Positions 8,181 to 15,313 are shown, counted from the first letter of the stretch. The stretch is 36,041 bases of DNA from Ignavibacteria bacterium RIFOXYC2_FULL_35_21 (GCA_001804705.1 MHAY01000081.1:1-36041); one strand, 5' to 3'. Translations and numbers: made by a program. Notes: generated by a model not told the origin, from the letters alone.

Positions 8181-8494
8181 CTACCGCCTCATATCAAATG
8201 CAGATCCTATTATTGCCTCTATTAATTTACAAAAAAATGTTTTAAATAAAAACAAGTGTTGAATATTTATTTTATGCAACAAATATTCAATCTATTTTGT
8301 GATTATTAATGCCTGAAATGTAATTTTTGTGTTCTTTCGATTAATGAGTTAGCTTTTATTTGAAATAAAAGGAATGAAGACAACCAGGGAGCATTATAAA
8401 AATCATATGAATCAGAATAATCACATTTCTGAATTTTTCATTGTGTGCTTGGATATATATACTGAATAGTTTTAAAAATACCGATTTTATTTTT

Positions 8495-8571
8495 TGTCAT
8501 TCTGAACGAAGTGAAGAATCTAATTATTTGTACTTTATTAAGATAGATTCTTCGCTGCGCTCAGAATGACA
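8495..8571. repeat. Imperfect inverted repeat (TGTCATTCTGA-type)
   Basis: Arms at 8495-8521 and 8545-8571 (27 bp each, few mismatches) begin TGTCATTCTGAACG and end CGCTCAGAATGACA, with a 23-bp loop. This GAATGACA-ended palindrome resembles dispersed intergenic repeats seen in many environmental bacterial genomes. A MITE/REP-like origin is likely; transcription-terminating activity is possible but there is no T-tract. Confidence 0.7.
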
Positions 8572-8657
8572 TCATTAGAATTCAGAATTATTTAAGCAAC
8601 TTAGTATAATTCGTGTGCTTTGTGGTAAAACTGTATTTATGCTGGTAATGGCCTTGG

Positions 8658-8678
8658 ATTCCGCATCGAGTGCGGAAT
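8658..8678. repeat. Short perfect hairpin
   Basis: ATTCCGCA (8658-8665) and TGCGGAAT (8671-8678) form an 8-bp stem with a 5-nt loop, followed by GACA as in the neighbouring inverted repeat. It is probably another member of the same class of dispersed repeat. Confidence 0.55.
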
Positions 8679-8730
8679 GACATCCTTTTCTGTGAAATTC
8701 TGTGCAAAACTCATTATAACTCGGTGAAAC

Positions 8731-8820
8731 TAAAATTTATTCCGTACGGGAAAATTGTGGCGGCAGGGATTCGTATGTTACCTATATGTAATCGCTATGC
8801 GATAATTTTGTTATATTCTA
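8731..8820 (+). repeat. Two-hairpin repeat element, copy B
   Basis: The palindromes TTCCGTACGGGAA (8740-8752) and ATCGCTATGCGAT (8791-8803) start 51 bp apart, as in the other copies. The core GTGGCGGCAGGGATTCGTAT and the flank AATTTTGTTATATTCTAATT are shared. In the second hairpin one C-G pair of copies A and C is a G-C pair, so the stem is kept although both bases changed. Confidence 0.75.
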
Positions 8821-8880
8821 ATTTCTGTTTCCTATTTCCAATTAATCATTCAGAATTCATAATTCCAGCTTAATCTGCGG

Positions 8881-9150
8881 TCAGACTCTTGTCCCGGTAT
8901 CCTCCTGATAAAGCTCCTGCATTAACTTTAATGCAACATCACGCAATACTTCCGGTTTATTATAAACATCCGAATTTATATTTGCCATGATTGGACTTAT
9001 ATTCTTAACTTCTTCGGATATAGACAATGTATCTGTTGGCTTCACAGGCTGTGTCTCAGCTTGCTGGCCGGCTTTTGCCGTTTGTAATTTTGTACTTGTA
9101 TCGTCAATAGGTTTAACATTAGAATCAATTTTTACGGATTCAATACTCAT
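8881..9150 (-). CDS. Small FlgM-like protein, putative anti-sigma-28 factor
   Basis: The 89-residue protein ends the flagellar late-gene run. Residues about 39-82 (TDTLSISEEVKNI, then a spaced PEVLRDVALKLMQELY) resemble the conserved C-terminal half of FlgM: a V-x-[IL]-S segment, then helices ending in a Val/Leu-rich stretch before a Tyr. FlgM binds and inhibits the flagellar sigma factor until it is exported through the finished hook. The N-terminal 38 residues are polar and probably disordered, as in FlgM. The match is by pattern only. A strong RBS (AAGGAG) lies upstream, next to the stop of the preceding gene. The final residues GTRV and the stop codon lie inside a dispersed repeat, so the native C-terminus may be altered. 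Confidence 0.6.
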   Translation of the reverse strand: MSIESVKIDSNVKPIDDTSTKLQTAKAGQQAETQPVKPTDTLSISEEVKNISPIMANINSDVYNKPEVLRDVALKLMQELYQEDTGTRV

Positions 9151-9151
9151 C

Positions 9152-9499
9152 TCAAATCTCCTTCGAATATATTAGCACTGACTTTTGTTTTCTCATTTCC
9201 TTAAGCTTGGATTTCAAATCGTTAGCTCTTTTCTCTATATTATCTAATTGTTTTTTGTCCTTATCGGTAATTGCCGTAATTCTTTTTTCGAATGTATTTT
9301 CTTTCTTTTTAAAATACTCAATTGCCTCTTCGGTTTTATACCACTCTTTCAATCCATCGAGCATTTCCTGCCTTTTGTCATACAAATTTGATAACTCTTT
9401 TATTTGCTCAATATCAAGCCTTCCCTCACAGGCAAGTATATCTGCAATTTTATCGGTATTCCCTTCTATTTTATCCAGCATCTCTTCGATATTGAACAT
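9152..9499 (-). CDS. Coiled-coil flagellar export chaperone-like protein (FliT/FlgN-like)
   Basis: The 115-residue protein is almost wholly helical and charged, with an N-terminal helix pair (about 1-55, including LSNLYDKRQEMLDGL) and a longer second half (60-110) predicted to be coiled coil. Size and composition resemble FliT or FlgN, the cytoplasmic chaperones that bind FliD or the hook-filament junction proteins before export. In many bacteria fliT directly follows fliD and fliS. Here it follows flaG and precedes a FlgM-like gene, an order that equally suits FlgN. Its stop is two bases from the next start, and its start sits on the flaG stop, so it is clearly part of the operon. Family assignment is inferred from context and shape. 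Confidence 0.65.
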   Translation of the reverse strand: MFNIEEMLDKIEGNTDKIADILACEGRLDIEQIKELSNLYDKRQEMLDGLKEWYKTEEAIEYFKKKENTFEKRITAITDKDKKQLDNIEKRANDLKSKLKEMRKQKSVLIYSKEI

Positions 9500-9500
9500 A

Positions 9501-9914
9501 TCAAGCCTGAAAGTTTGTTATATTGACATTATCAAACATGATTGCTATATAGCGTGCAATCTTTAATGAGAGTTCAGGAGGAATCTGCTGAACAACCTCC
9601 TTAGTTTCGTTATTGATGATTTTCAGAATCATCTTATCAGTGTCCTTATCCTTATCGAATTTAATATAAAGATTATCTTCGTTAAGAATTTCCTGCAGCC
9701 TCTCTCTCAGCTTGGAAAAGTCAACCTTATTTGCATCGGCATTTTTCTTAATGCTTTTTTGAGTATCCTCGCTTTGAGCAGTAAGTTCGGGCTTTACTGC
9801 TTGTTTTATAGGAACGTTTTCGGGTAATTTATCATTGCCCGGAGACTTAACCTGGGTCGCCCCCTGCAAGGTGCTTACCATATCAACCTCCATAAGATAT
9901 ATTGCTTTTTTCAT
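9501..9914 (-). CDS. flaG: FlaG-family flagellar protein
   Basis: The 137-residue protein has a disordered polar N-terminus (1-65) and a C-terminal domain (about 66-137) with the FlaG pattern: NLYIKFDKDKDTDKMILKI, then NNETKEVVQQIPPELSLKIA, matching the family's D-x-x-T-x-E-V-I-R-Q-I-P-P-E motif. FlaG is associated with filament-length control and is usually encoded next to fliD. The ATG at 9914 gives MKKAIYL; the internal MVSTLQG (residue 12) is an alternative start without the extra hydrophobic residues. It lies 23 bp downstream of fliD and its stop is next to the start of the following gene. Confidence 0.82.
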   Translation of the reverse strand: MKKAIYLMEVDMVSTLQGATQVKSPGNDKLPENVPIKQAVKPELTAQSEDTQKSIKKNADANKVDFSKLRERLQEILNEDNLYIKFDKDKDTDKMILKIINNETKEVVQQIPPELSLKIARYIAIMFDNVNITNFQA

Positions 9915-9937
9915 TAATTATTTTAATCTCAGCCTCC

Positions 9938-11362
9938 TCAAAATGTGCTGAGTAAATTATACTGTGACTCAGCCTGATAAAACAAAGAGAGTATGTTCTC
10001 ATACTCTTGTCTTAAAATATCAGCCTTCTTATCTATATTCTTCTGAACATCTTCAGTCTTTTTCGTTGTAGAATCAATCTGCTGGCTAAGCGATTTTGTC
10101 CTCGATGGTATAAGTCCATCATCGCCGGTCAGGTTTGATATAGTGCTGTTCAACTTTGCAACAAAACTGTCGCTGGAAGTAAACAGATTTGAAACCTTTT
10201 GGGGGTCATCCTCAAGCAATTCCAAAAGCCTTTCCTCGTCCCCAATCGAAAGCGTTCCGTCAGATGCAATTTTAATACCTATATCAGTAATATATTTAGG
10301 GTCCCCAGGATTAACGGAAGTTACTTCATCCGATACTAAGAGCCTGATTTTTGAATACAGATTACTTATTGAGGCATCGCTTCGCAGAATTGATGAATCC
10401 TGTTTTAAAAATTTTAAAATATCATTATAAGTATCCAATATAGGCTTAATCAGATTTTCTACGGCATTACCGTCGACACTTGTAGTCATTGTAACAGCCT
10501 GGTCTGCGGCATCCTGCGGCTTTACCAGGTTAATCGTAATTCCCGTTAATGCATCATCAATAGAATTGCTCGCCCTGTAGATATTCACACCATTAATTTC
10601 GACCTTAGAATCCAAATCATTGTAATTTGCCGAACGGAATCCTGCAGTCGTCTCAGTTGCCACAGTCCTTGTAGCAGTGTGTGGATTTAACGCCGCATTG
10701 GTAATACCAAAAGCTGTCAGTACGTCAGAATCAGTAAAGTCTATATCGTTTGCCGCTCCGGTTTCGGTCGAGGTTAGTGTAAATTTCCCATAAGTTGAGT
10801 CCACTTTGATGTACGAAGCAGTTACTCCTATATCTTCAGTATTGTTTATTGCAGAAGCAAGTTTTTGCATTACTTCTTCATTTGTATCATCGTCGGCAGT
10901 TAATGTAACATTCCCGGTTACGCCATTTATTGTGAATGAATATGTATTAGGTGTAAGTGTTGTTGCTCCGGCAAGTGTCATTCTGTCGGAAATGAGTAGG
11001 TCGCTCGTTGCCAGCCTGTCCACTTTAACAGAATTTACACCGATGTTAGCAGTAGCCGATGCAGTCGCTGTCAACACGGTCGAATCTGATGATGTAATTG
11101 ACCTAGTAATAAATTTGGATGCGGCATTACTTGCAGTAAATGTGTCAATATTACCGATTAATGTATTCAGTTTCGAGTTAAGAGTATTGAAGAAGGTTTG
11201 ACGTTTCTGAAGGGTTTGCTTCTTAGAGTTCAGAGCATCGATTCTCGGCTGTTCGGTCTTTCGGTAAGCATCAACCATCAGGTCAAGCTGGGACATACTG
11301 CTTGTATCCTGAGATGAGGATGTTGAACTTAAACTTTGCAATAATGATAATAAATCGGACAT
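9938..11362 (-). CDS. fliD: Flagellar filament cap protein FliD (HAP2)
   Basis: The 474-residue protein caps the growing filament and helps flagellin subunits fold into place. The N-terminal FliD_N region (about 22-120) has LDLMVDAYRKTEQPRIDALNS and a KRQTFFNTLNSKL coiled coil. The middle is beta-rich and Thr/Ser-rich (D2/D3 domains, about 120-290). FliD_C (about 290-470) carries DYNDILKFL-like helices, TDIGIKIASDGTLSIG and a C-terminal coiled coil ending QAESQYNLLSTF. Length matches the family (440-500). It is exported by the flagellar type III apparatus, so it has no signal peptide. The gene begins 16 bp after fliS ends. Confidence 0.93.
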   Translation of the reverse strand: MSDLLSLLQSLSSTSSSQDTSSMSQLDLMVDAYRKTEQPRIDALNSKKQTLQKRQTFFNTLNSKLNTLIGNIDTFTASNAASKFITRSITSSDSTVLTATASATANIGVNSVKVDRLATSDLLISDRMTLAGATTLTPNTYSFTINGVTGNVTLTADDDTNEEVMQKLASAINNTEDIGVTASYIKVDSTYGKFTLTSTETGAANDIDFTDSDVLTAFGITNAALNPHTATRTVATETTAGFRSANYNDLDSKVEINGVNIYRASNSIDDALTGITINLVKPQDAADQAVTMTTSVDGNAVENLIKPILDTYNDILKFLKQDSSILRSDASISNLYSKIRLLVSDEVTSVNPGDPKYITDIGIKIASDGTLSIGDEERLLELLEDDPQKVSNLFTSSDSFVAKLNSTISNLTGDDGLIPSRTKSLSQQIDSTTKKTEDVQKNIDKKADILRQEYENILSLFYQAESQYNLLSTF

Positions 11363-11378
11363 ATAATACTTTCTTTTT

Positions 11379-11744
11379 TTATTCTAAATTAAATGCTTTT
11401 GCCCAGGAACTTCTGAGTTCCTGAATAATATTAAGAGCCTCATCGAACCGCCGCTGGAAAATACATCTCTGGCAATACTCATAGAGGCGGTAAAGCCTCG
11501 TAGCAGTTTCCTCATATTCGAAATTCAGGGAGCCCATCAGTTCGACTAATACCCGGCTCATTTTCGGTACATCTCCCCTTTTACAGCTTACAATAAACAA
11601 ATCATACATCTTGAGAATTATTTTTTCCTTGCTCCAGGACATAACTTCCTGTTCAAGATAGGATGGCACTTTGCCATCGGATTTCATTCCGTAGGCTTTG
11701 CTTGCTGCCATTTGTTTTACCGTGGCGGGCATTGGTACTGCCAT
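11379..11744 (-). CDS. fliS: Flagellin export chaperone FliS
   Basis: The 121-residue helical protein has the FliS pattern: KIILKMYDLFIVSCKRGD (about 35-52), a middle helix with LVELMGSLNFEYEETATRLYRLYEYC (65-92), and a C-terminal helix RRFDEALNIIQELRSSW. FliS binds the C-terminal D0 region of flagellin in the cytoplasm, preventing premature polymerisation. The N-terminal 25 residues are extended. It is the first gene of the fliS-fliD-flaG run and is separated from flagellin by 337 bp that hold the flagellin terminator. I found no convincing promoter in that gap. Confidence 0.88.
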   Translation of the reverse strand: MAVPMPATVKQMAASKAYGMKSDGKVPSYLEQEVMSWSKEKIILKMYDLFIVSCKRGDVPKMSRVLVELMGSLNFEYEETATRLYRLYEYCQRCIFQRRFDEALNIIQELRSSWAKAFNLE

Positions 11745-12024
11745 ATATTTTCCCCGTAGTTATTAATTTTTAATGAGCTTTCGAATAAAGCAATATTAAT
11801 TTTACAAAAACTATGCCTTATATAAAAATATATTTTCCTTTTCTATACATTTACCAAGATTCTTCTTTACATTTATCATAACTAATTGTTTTAAAGCATA
11901 ATTACACTTTTGTAATATATAATAAGTTTATTAAACACACACTTCTACCGTTTAATTATATTCGGTATAAATTAAAAAAACTTTAACATTTAATAAATAA
12001 AGCCAAAATTATGTCTAAAATTAA

Positions 12025-12060
12025 ACAGAAAAGGCGGGTATTAACCCGCCCGATTTCTGT
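12025..12060 (-). terminator. Flagellin gene terminator
   Basis: Inner stem GGCGGGT / ACCCGCC (12033-12039, 12044-12050) with a 4-nt loop is extended by outer arms ACAGAAA / TTTCTGT (12025-12031, 12054-12060). It begins about 20 bp beyond the flagellin stop and reads into T-rich sequence on the minus strand. The rest of 11745-12024 is AT-rich sequence in which I see nothing definite. Confidence 0.8.
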
Positions 12061-12081
12061 TTTCAATAGAAAAATAGACTA

Positions 12082-13014
12082 CTAACGAAATAACTGCAGG
12101 TAGGACTGCGGATTTTGGTTAGCCTGTGCCAATGAAATCAACGAAGCCTGCTGCAAGAACTGTGCTTTGATTAACTCAAGCTGTTCGATTGCAACGTCAG
12201 CATCTTCGATTCTCGATACGGCAGCGTTATAATTCGTAATCTGCGATTTCAACAGCTCTTCCTGTGAATTCAACCTGCCGGTGATACCGCCAAGATATGA
12301 ACCAACCTTGCTGACATTGTTCAATGCTGTTGCAAGGCTCGAAAGAGTCGTGGAAATGTTATCTGACGAAAACACACCAAGATCAGTATCACTTACATTG
12401 TTCAAACTTGTAAGGTCTAGTCCGGACACACCTGCAAAGTTTGTCGTTGATGTAGCATTAACGTTGAAGTTGTTACTTGCAACATTAAAGTCGGTGTTGT
12501 TTGTAGTAAGGTCAATGCCCAGAGTAAGCAGGGCATTTGCGGCTGTATAACCGATTGTCCAGCTTCCTGAGAATGAACCTTTGATTAGCTCTTTGCCGCC
12601 GAATACTGTAGCATCAACTACAGTCTGCACCTGCTGTGCGAGACGATAGGCACTCTTGGCAAGAGCGACTTTCTCATCCGTGCCGAGAGCACCTGAAGAA
12701 GCTGATGCGGCAGCATCTTTAATCTGTGTTACAAGGCCATTGATATTGTCTAAAGCATCCGAAGCAATTGAAGTTACGCTCTGAGCGTCTCCTACGGTGT
12801 TCAGAGCGGCTTTCAATGCGCCATTACGGGCAGTAAGAGACCTTGCCGTGATATAGCCTGCGATGTCGTCTGCAGCCGTGTTGATACGCTTACCTGTCGA
12901 TAAACGAAGCTGTCTCAGGGCTATGTTGTTGTTGCTGGAAAGTAATGCGTTGTAAGCATTTTCTGCCGGGGTGTTGGTTCTAATCCTTGAACCGCCCGAA
13001 ATTGCAGTTGGCAT
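12082..13014 (-). CDS. fliC: Flagellin
   Basis: The 310-residue protein has the conserved terminal domains of flagellin. The N-terminal D0/D1 part (about 1-140) has LRQLRLSTGKRINTAADDIAGY and later ALDNINGLVTQIKDAA. The C-terminal D1/D0 part (about 235-310) has SQEELLKSQITNYNAAVSRIEDADVAIE and ends SLISLAQANQNPQSYLQLF. The middle (about 150-230) is short, variable and Asn/Thr-rich, so the filament surface domain is small. It is exported by the flagellar type III system and polymerises into the filament. The start has a strong RBS (GGAGG, six T before ATG). A sigma-28-like promoter lies 70 bp upstream and a terminator follows, so it is its own transcription unit. It is the only flagellin in the window. 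Confidence 0.95.
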   Translation of the reverse strand: MPTAISGGSRIRTNTPAENAYNALLSSNNNIALRQLRLSTGKRINTAADDIAGYITARSLTARNGALKAALNTVGDAQSVTSIASDALDNINGLVTQIKDAAASASSGALGTDEKVALAKSAYRLAQQVQTVVDATVFGGKELIKGSFSGSWTIGYTAANALLTLGIDLTTNNTDFNVASNNFNVNATSTTNFAGVSGLDLTSLNNVSDTDLGVFSSDNISTTLSSLATALNNVSKVGSYLGGITGRLNSQEELLKSQITNYNAAVSRIEDADVAIEQLELIKAQFLQQASLISLAQANQNPQSYLQLFR

Positions 13015-13084
13015 AAAAAACCTCCATGTAATGTTTAAATGATTTCGGGCATCCTGCCAAAAACTGTTTTTCCTTTGAACTCAA

Positions 13085-13112
13085 TTTTCGACACGTGTAA
13101 TTCAAAACTTTA
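13085..13112 (-). promoter_or_regulatory. Sigma-28 (FliA)-type promoter of flagellin
   Basis: On the minus strand TAAAGTTT (13112-13105) exactly matches the enterobacterial sigma-28 -35 consensus. After a 12-bp spacer comes GTCGAAAA (13092-13085), which matches GCCGATAA at six of eight positions. The usual spacer is 11 bp. It would give a leader of roughly 65 nt before the flagellin ATG. Confidence 0.65.
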
Positions 13113-13157
13113 ATAAACTTGAATAAAAAATAAAAAATTAAGTAGAAATACCTAATC

Positions 13158-13210
13158 AATTACGAATTACGAATTACGAATTACGAATTACGAATTACGA
13201 ATTACGAATT
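13158..13210. repeat. 7-bp tandem repeat upstream of the flagellin promoter
   Basis: The unit AATTACG occurs seven times in a row, followed by a partial AATT. The tract ends 45 bp upstream of the sigma-28 -35 element on the minus strand. Relatives of the unit (ATTCGTAA) also occur singly at 2116 and 13571, within other repeats. Confidence 0.85.
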
Positions 13211-13261
13211 TTGTTTGTATATTAATTGAAAATATAAAATGCAGAATGCAGAATTAAATTA

Positions 13262-13345
13262 ATATAACAATTCTATCCCGTAGGGATTATATATCAGTAG
13301 AAAAAAAATCACTTTCACCACACTTTTCCCATAGGGAATAAATAT
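13262..13345 (-). repeat. Two-hairpin repeat element, copy C
   Basis: Read on the minus strand this is the same element as copies A, B and D. The palindromes TTCCCTATGGGAA (13338-13326) and ATCCCTACGGGAT (13287-13275) are offset by 51 bp, with GTGTGGTG and CTACTGATATATAA between them and an ATTGTTATATT flank. Confidence 0.75.
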
Positions 13346-13353
13346 TTTTTTAA

Positions 13354-13397
13354 CACAAAGGGCGCAAATTGTCTGAACTGTGATTTGTGTGATTAAT
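13354..13397. repeat. Arm of a long-range inverted repeat (partner at 15314-15356)
   Basis: This 44-bp segment (core GCAAATTGTCTGAAC and ATTTGTGTGATTAAT) is nearly the reverse complement of 15314-15356. The two arms enclose the propeller gene and its decayed paralogue tail. It is intergenic with no gene of its own. Confidence 0.65.
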
Positions 13398-13517
13398 GTG
13401 ATTGTTGTGATTTTGATTAACTTCACATTTTTAAGGCTTATCATTACCCACAAGTCCAGGGGTAATGTTAAGCTCTTTATAGAGGGAGAAACTGACGAGG
13501 GTTTTGGGCTATGGATG

Positions 13518-13566
13518 CTTCGACAGGCTCAGCATGACATGCCCCTTCGACAGGCTCAGCATGACA
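13518..13566. repeat. Tandem pair of a 22-bp repeat
   Basis: CTTCGACAGGCTCAGCATGA plus CA occurs at 13518-13539 and again exactly at 13545-13566. A third, diverged copy lies at 15212-15233. These are probably dispersed REP-like units; no coding role is apparent. Confidence 0.7.
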
Positions 13567-13570
13567 GTCT

Positions 13571-13700
13571 TCATTCGTAATTTGAAATTCGTAATTGAAT
13601 ATATTATCTCTACGGGATAAGTGTGGTGGCGGTTATTCGTTTTCTACTGATATTTAATCCCGATTTATCGGGATAAATTTGTTATATAATTTCCCAACTC
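13571..13700 (+). repeat. Two-hairpin repeat element, copy D
   Basis: The palindromes ATCTCTACGGGAT (13606-13618, with one T-G pair) and ATCCCGAT/ATCGGGAT (13657-13674, a longer 8-bp stem) start 51 bp apart. The core GTGTGGTGGCGGTTATTCGT and flank AAATTTGTTATATAAT match the other copies, and the upstream ATTCGTAAT doublet matches copy A. Confidence 0.75.
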
Positions 13701-13718
13701 CTAATTCCCATTTCCCAA

Positions 13719-13801
13719 AATCTGTGTAATCCGGTTAATCAGATTAATCTGCGGTTCAGACTTTATTTTTCCATTTTTTTTTACTTAATTTGAAACAAAA
13801 T
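13719..13801 (+). repeat. 83-bp direct repeat, left copy
   Basis: Identical to 15373-15455 except for one C/T difference near its end, with a constant offset of 1,654 bp. It starts AATCTGTGTAATCCGG and ends TTTGAAACAAAAT. In this copy the sequence then passes straight into the coding tail of a decayed paralogue of the propeller gene; in the right copy it leads to the ECF sigma gene. Confidence 0.9.
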
Positions 13802-13940
13802 TAAAATTGATATTTATAATCTGCTTGGATCGAAGGTTTTAGAAACAGAATTCAAAGAGGAAATTGATGTGAGCTGTTTAATAAACGGTGTCTATTTTCT
13901 GAGAATTGGAAATGATAATATTAAATTTATAAAACTATGA
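13794..13940 (+). pseudogene. Truncated tail of a propeller/T9SS protein paralogue
   Basis: An open frame of about 48 codons ends at TGA 13938-13940. It encodes KIDIYNLLGSKVLETEFKEE, then IDVS, a variable turn, and GVYFLRIGNDNIKFIK. This is nearly identical to the last 47 residues of the intact protein at 14003-15199 (KIEIYNLVGLKVLETGFKEE and GVYFLRIGNDNIKFIK). There is no upstream coding sequence, because the frame starts at the end of the 83-bp direct repeat. It is therefore the C-terminal remnant of a duplicated gene, truncated by a recombination or deletion at a short AAAATT sequence present at both ends. Confidence 0.8.
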
Positions 13941-13963
13941 TTAAAAATCATCACTTAATTACT

Positions 13964-13979
13964 CTCCTTAATTAAGGAG
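13964..13979. repeat. Perfect 16-bp palindrome in the leader of the propeller gene
   Basis: CTCCTTAATTAAGGAG is self-complementary and lies between the pseudogene stop and the RBS of the following gene. It could be an operator or simply another short hairpin repeat. Confidence 0.5.
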
Positions 13980-14002
13980 GGGAGATAAGAAAGGAGTTAG
14001 TT

Positions 14003-15199
14003 ATGAAAAAGATTTTCTTGTTTGTTATTATTATAATTTTCTTACCATTTTCTTCTATTTTTTCATTGTGGGAACCTGTTAATAATGGTATTGGAGATGA
14101 TATAATGCTTTGTCTTGGCACGCAAGATAGTTTGATTTTTGCAGGAAGTATGTTTTCAGGAGCTTTTATTAGCTCAGATAATGGTGAAAATTGGATTAAG
14201 ACAAAAGAGAAATTTGGAATGGGAGGTATTTCTTGTTTTGTAGAAAATAATGGAAATATATTTGCAGGTACTTGGCATGAGGGTATTTATATATCAACTG
14301 ATAAAGGGGAGAATTGGGAATTAGTTAATATTTGGAGGTATGAGATTAATAATATTAATAGTATTGCATTTATGGGAAATTATTTCTTTGCTGGAGCGGA
14401 AGAGAAAGGAATTTACCTCAGCACTAATAACGGAGAAACCTGGAGTGAATTAAATCAGGGATTGAATAACAAAAAGATAAAGTCTTTAGCTGTTAAAGGA
14501 GATACAGTATTTGTAGGATTCCATTTTTCCTGTGGTATTCAGGAAGGCGGCTTATACAGGTCAATTGATAAGGGAAATAATTGGGAAGCAATTAATCATG
14601 AGTTGGTTTATTATGAACCGATTTGGCTTCTTGCTATTAATGACAACACCATTTTTGCCGGTAATGCACTTGGTTTAAAAAAATCAACCGATGGAGGTGA
14701 AAATTGGGAACATACCAATAAGGGTATAAAAGACTCAATAATACAAAGTATTGCTATAATTGATAAGAATGTTATTATTGGCACTGTTGATAAATTATAT
14801 TTATCAACAAATGACGGAGCAAAATGGAAAGATATTACATCCTGGCTTAAAATAGATGCCGATTTTATTTCTTTTACATATCAATCACCCTATGTATATG
14901 TAGCAATTGGTACTCAAGGTATTTATCGGGCAAAATTGATAGATTTAATAACTTCTGTTGATGATGAAAACGGAGAGTTATCAAGTTCGAATCTAGTATA
15001 TCCAAATCCAATCAATGATAAATTATTTATTAAATCACAAAACTCAATAATTACAAGCAAAATTGAAATATACAATTTGGTTGGTTTAAAAGTATTAGAG
15101 ACTGGATTCAAAGAAGAAATTGATGTGAGCAATTTTATGCCCGGAGTTTACTTTCTGAGAATAGGTAATGATAATATTAAATTTATAAAATCACAATAG
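14003..15199 (+). CDS. Secreted BNR/propeller-repeat protein with T9SS sorting tail
   Basis: The 398-residue protein starts with a signal peptide (about 1-21). Six repeats follow with the S-x-D-x-G-x-x-W signature: SSDNGENW (57-64), STDKGENW (98-105), STNNGETW, SIDKGNNW, STDGGENW and STNDGAKW (268-275). These are BNR/Asp-box blades of a beta-propeller, usually a binding or glycan-recognition scaffold. The last 65 residues (VYPNPINDKLFI, then GVYFLRIGNDNIKFIK) are a type A T9SS C-terminal sorting domain, so it should be displayed on the surface. RBS AGGAG precedes the ATG by 6 bp. It sits between an 83-bp direct repeat pair beside the remnant of a paralogue. No enzymatic residues are evident; its ligand is unknown. 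Confidence 0.88.
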   Translation: MKKIFLFVIIIIFLPFSSIFSLWEPVNNGIGDDIMLCLGTQDSLIFAGSMFSGAFISSDNGENWIKTKEKFGMGGISCFVENNGNIFAGTWHEGIYISTDKGENWELVNIWRYEINNINSIAFMGNYFFAGAEEKGIYLSTNNGETWSELNQGLNNKKIKSLAVKGDTVFVGFHFSCGIQEGGLYRSIDKGNNWEAINHELVYYEPIWLLAINDNTIFAGNALGLKKSTDGGENWEHTNKGIKDSIIQSIAIIDKNVIIGTVDKLYLSTNDGAKWKDITSWLKIDADFISFTYQSPYVYVAIGTQGIYRAKLIDLITSVDDENGELSSSNLVYPNPINDKLFIKSQNSIITSKIEIYNLVGLKVLETGFKEEIDVSNFMPGVYFLRIGNDNIKFIKSQ

Positions 15200-15277
15200 T
15201 GTTTCGAGATGCTTCGACAGGTTTAGCATGTCATTCTCTGCGACTTTGGGGCTTTGTGTGAGAAAGGAAACCCCCGA

Positions 15278-15296
15278 ACCCCCTTTGAAAAAGGGG
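15278..15296. terminator. Hairpin CCCCCTTT/AAAGGGGG, repeat or terminator
   Basis: An 8-bp perfect stem with a GAA loop lies 79 bp after the propeller gene stop. There is no T-tract, so it may be a dispersed repeat rather than a true intrinsic terminator. Confidence 0.4.
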
Positions 15297-15313
15297 GCAA
15301 TCATAATAATCAG

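Larger units (their letters stand above)
8181..8880. other. 700-bp intergenic region with several dispersed repeats
   Basis: No reading frame here looks like a gene. It holds an inverted repeat (8495-8571), a short hairpin (8658-8678), a two-hairpin element (8731-8820) and, at its end, a piece of the TAATCTGCGG-TCAGACT repeat (8870-8886) that runs into the last codons of the FlgM-like gene. Some 300 bp immediately before ssb (8181-8494) is plain AT-rich sequence in which I see nothing definite. Confidence 0.6.

Noticed and set aside
8495-8571. Inverted repeat as the ssb or flagellar terminator
   Set aside because: It is over 300 bp from either gene end, has no T-tract and belongs to a dispersed repeat class.
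8670-8873. 67-residue plus-strand frame in the gap before the FlgM-like gene
   Set aside because: It lies entirely across repeat copy B and hairpin repeats, with no RBS or domain pattern.
10806-11201. 131-residue plus-strand frame inside fliD
   Set aside because: Fully antisense to fliD; its composition of Val, Ser and Ala reflects complementary codons of the Thr-rich cap protein.
13158-13210. Tandem AATTACG tract as a possible CRISPR array or origin iteron set
   Set aside because: The unit is 7 bp with no spacers, no cas genes are near, and there is no DnaA-box cluster or replication gene; a simple tandem repeat explains it.
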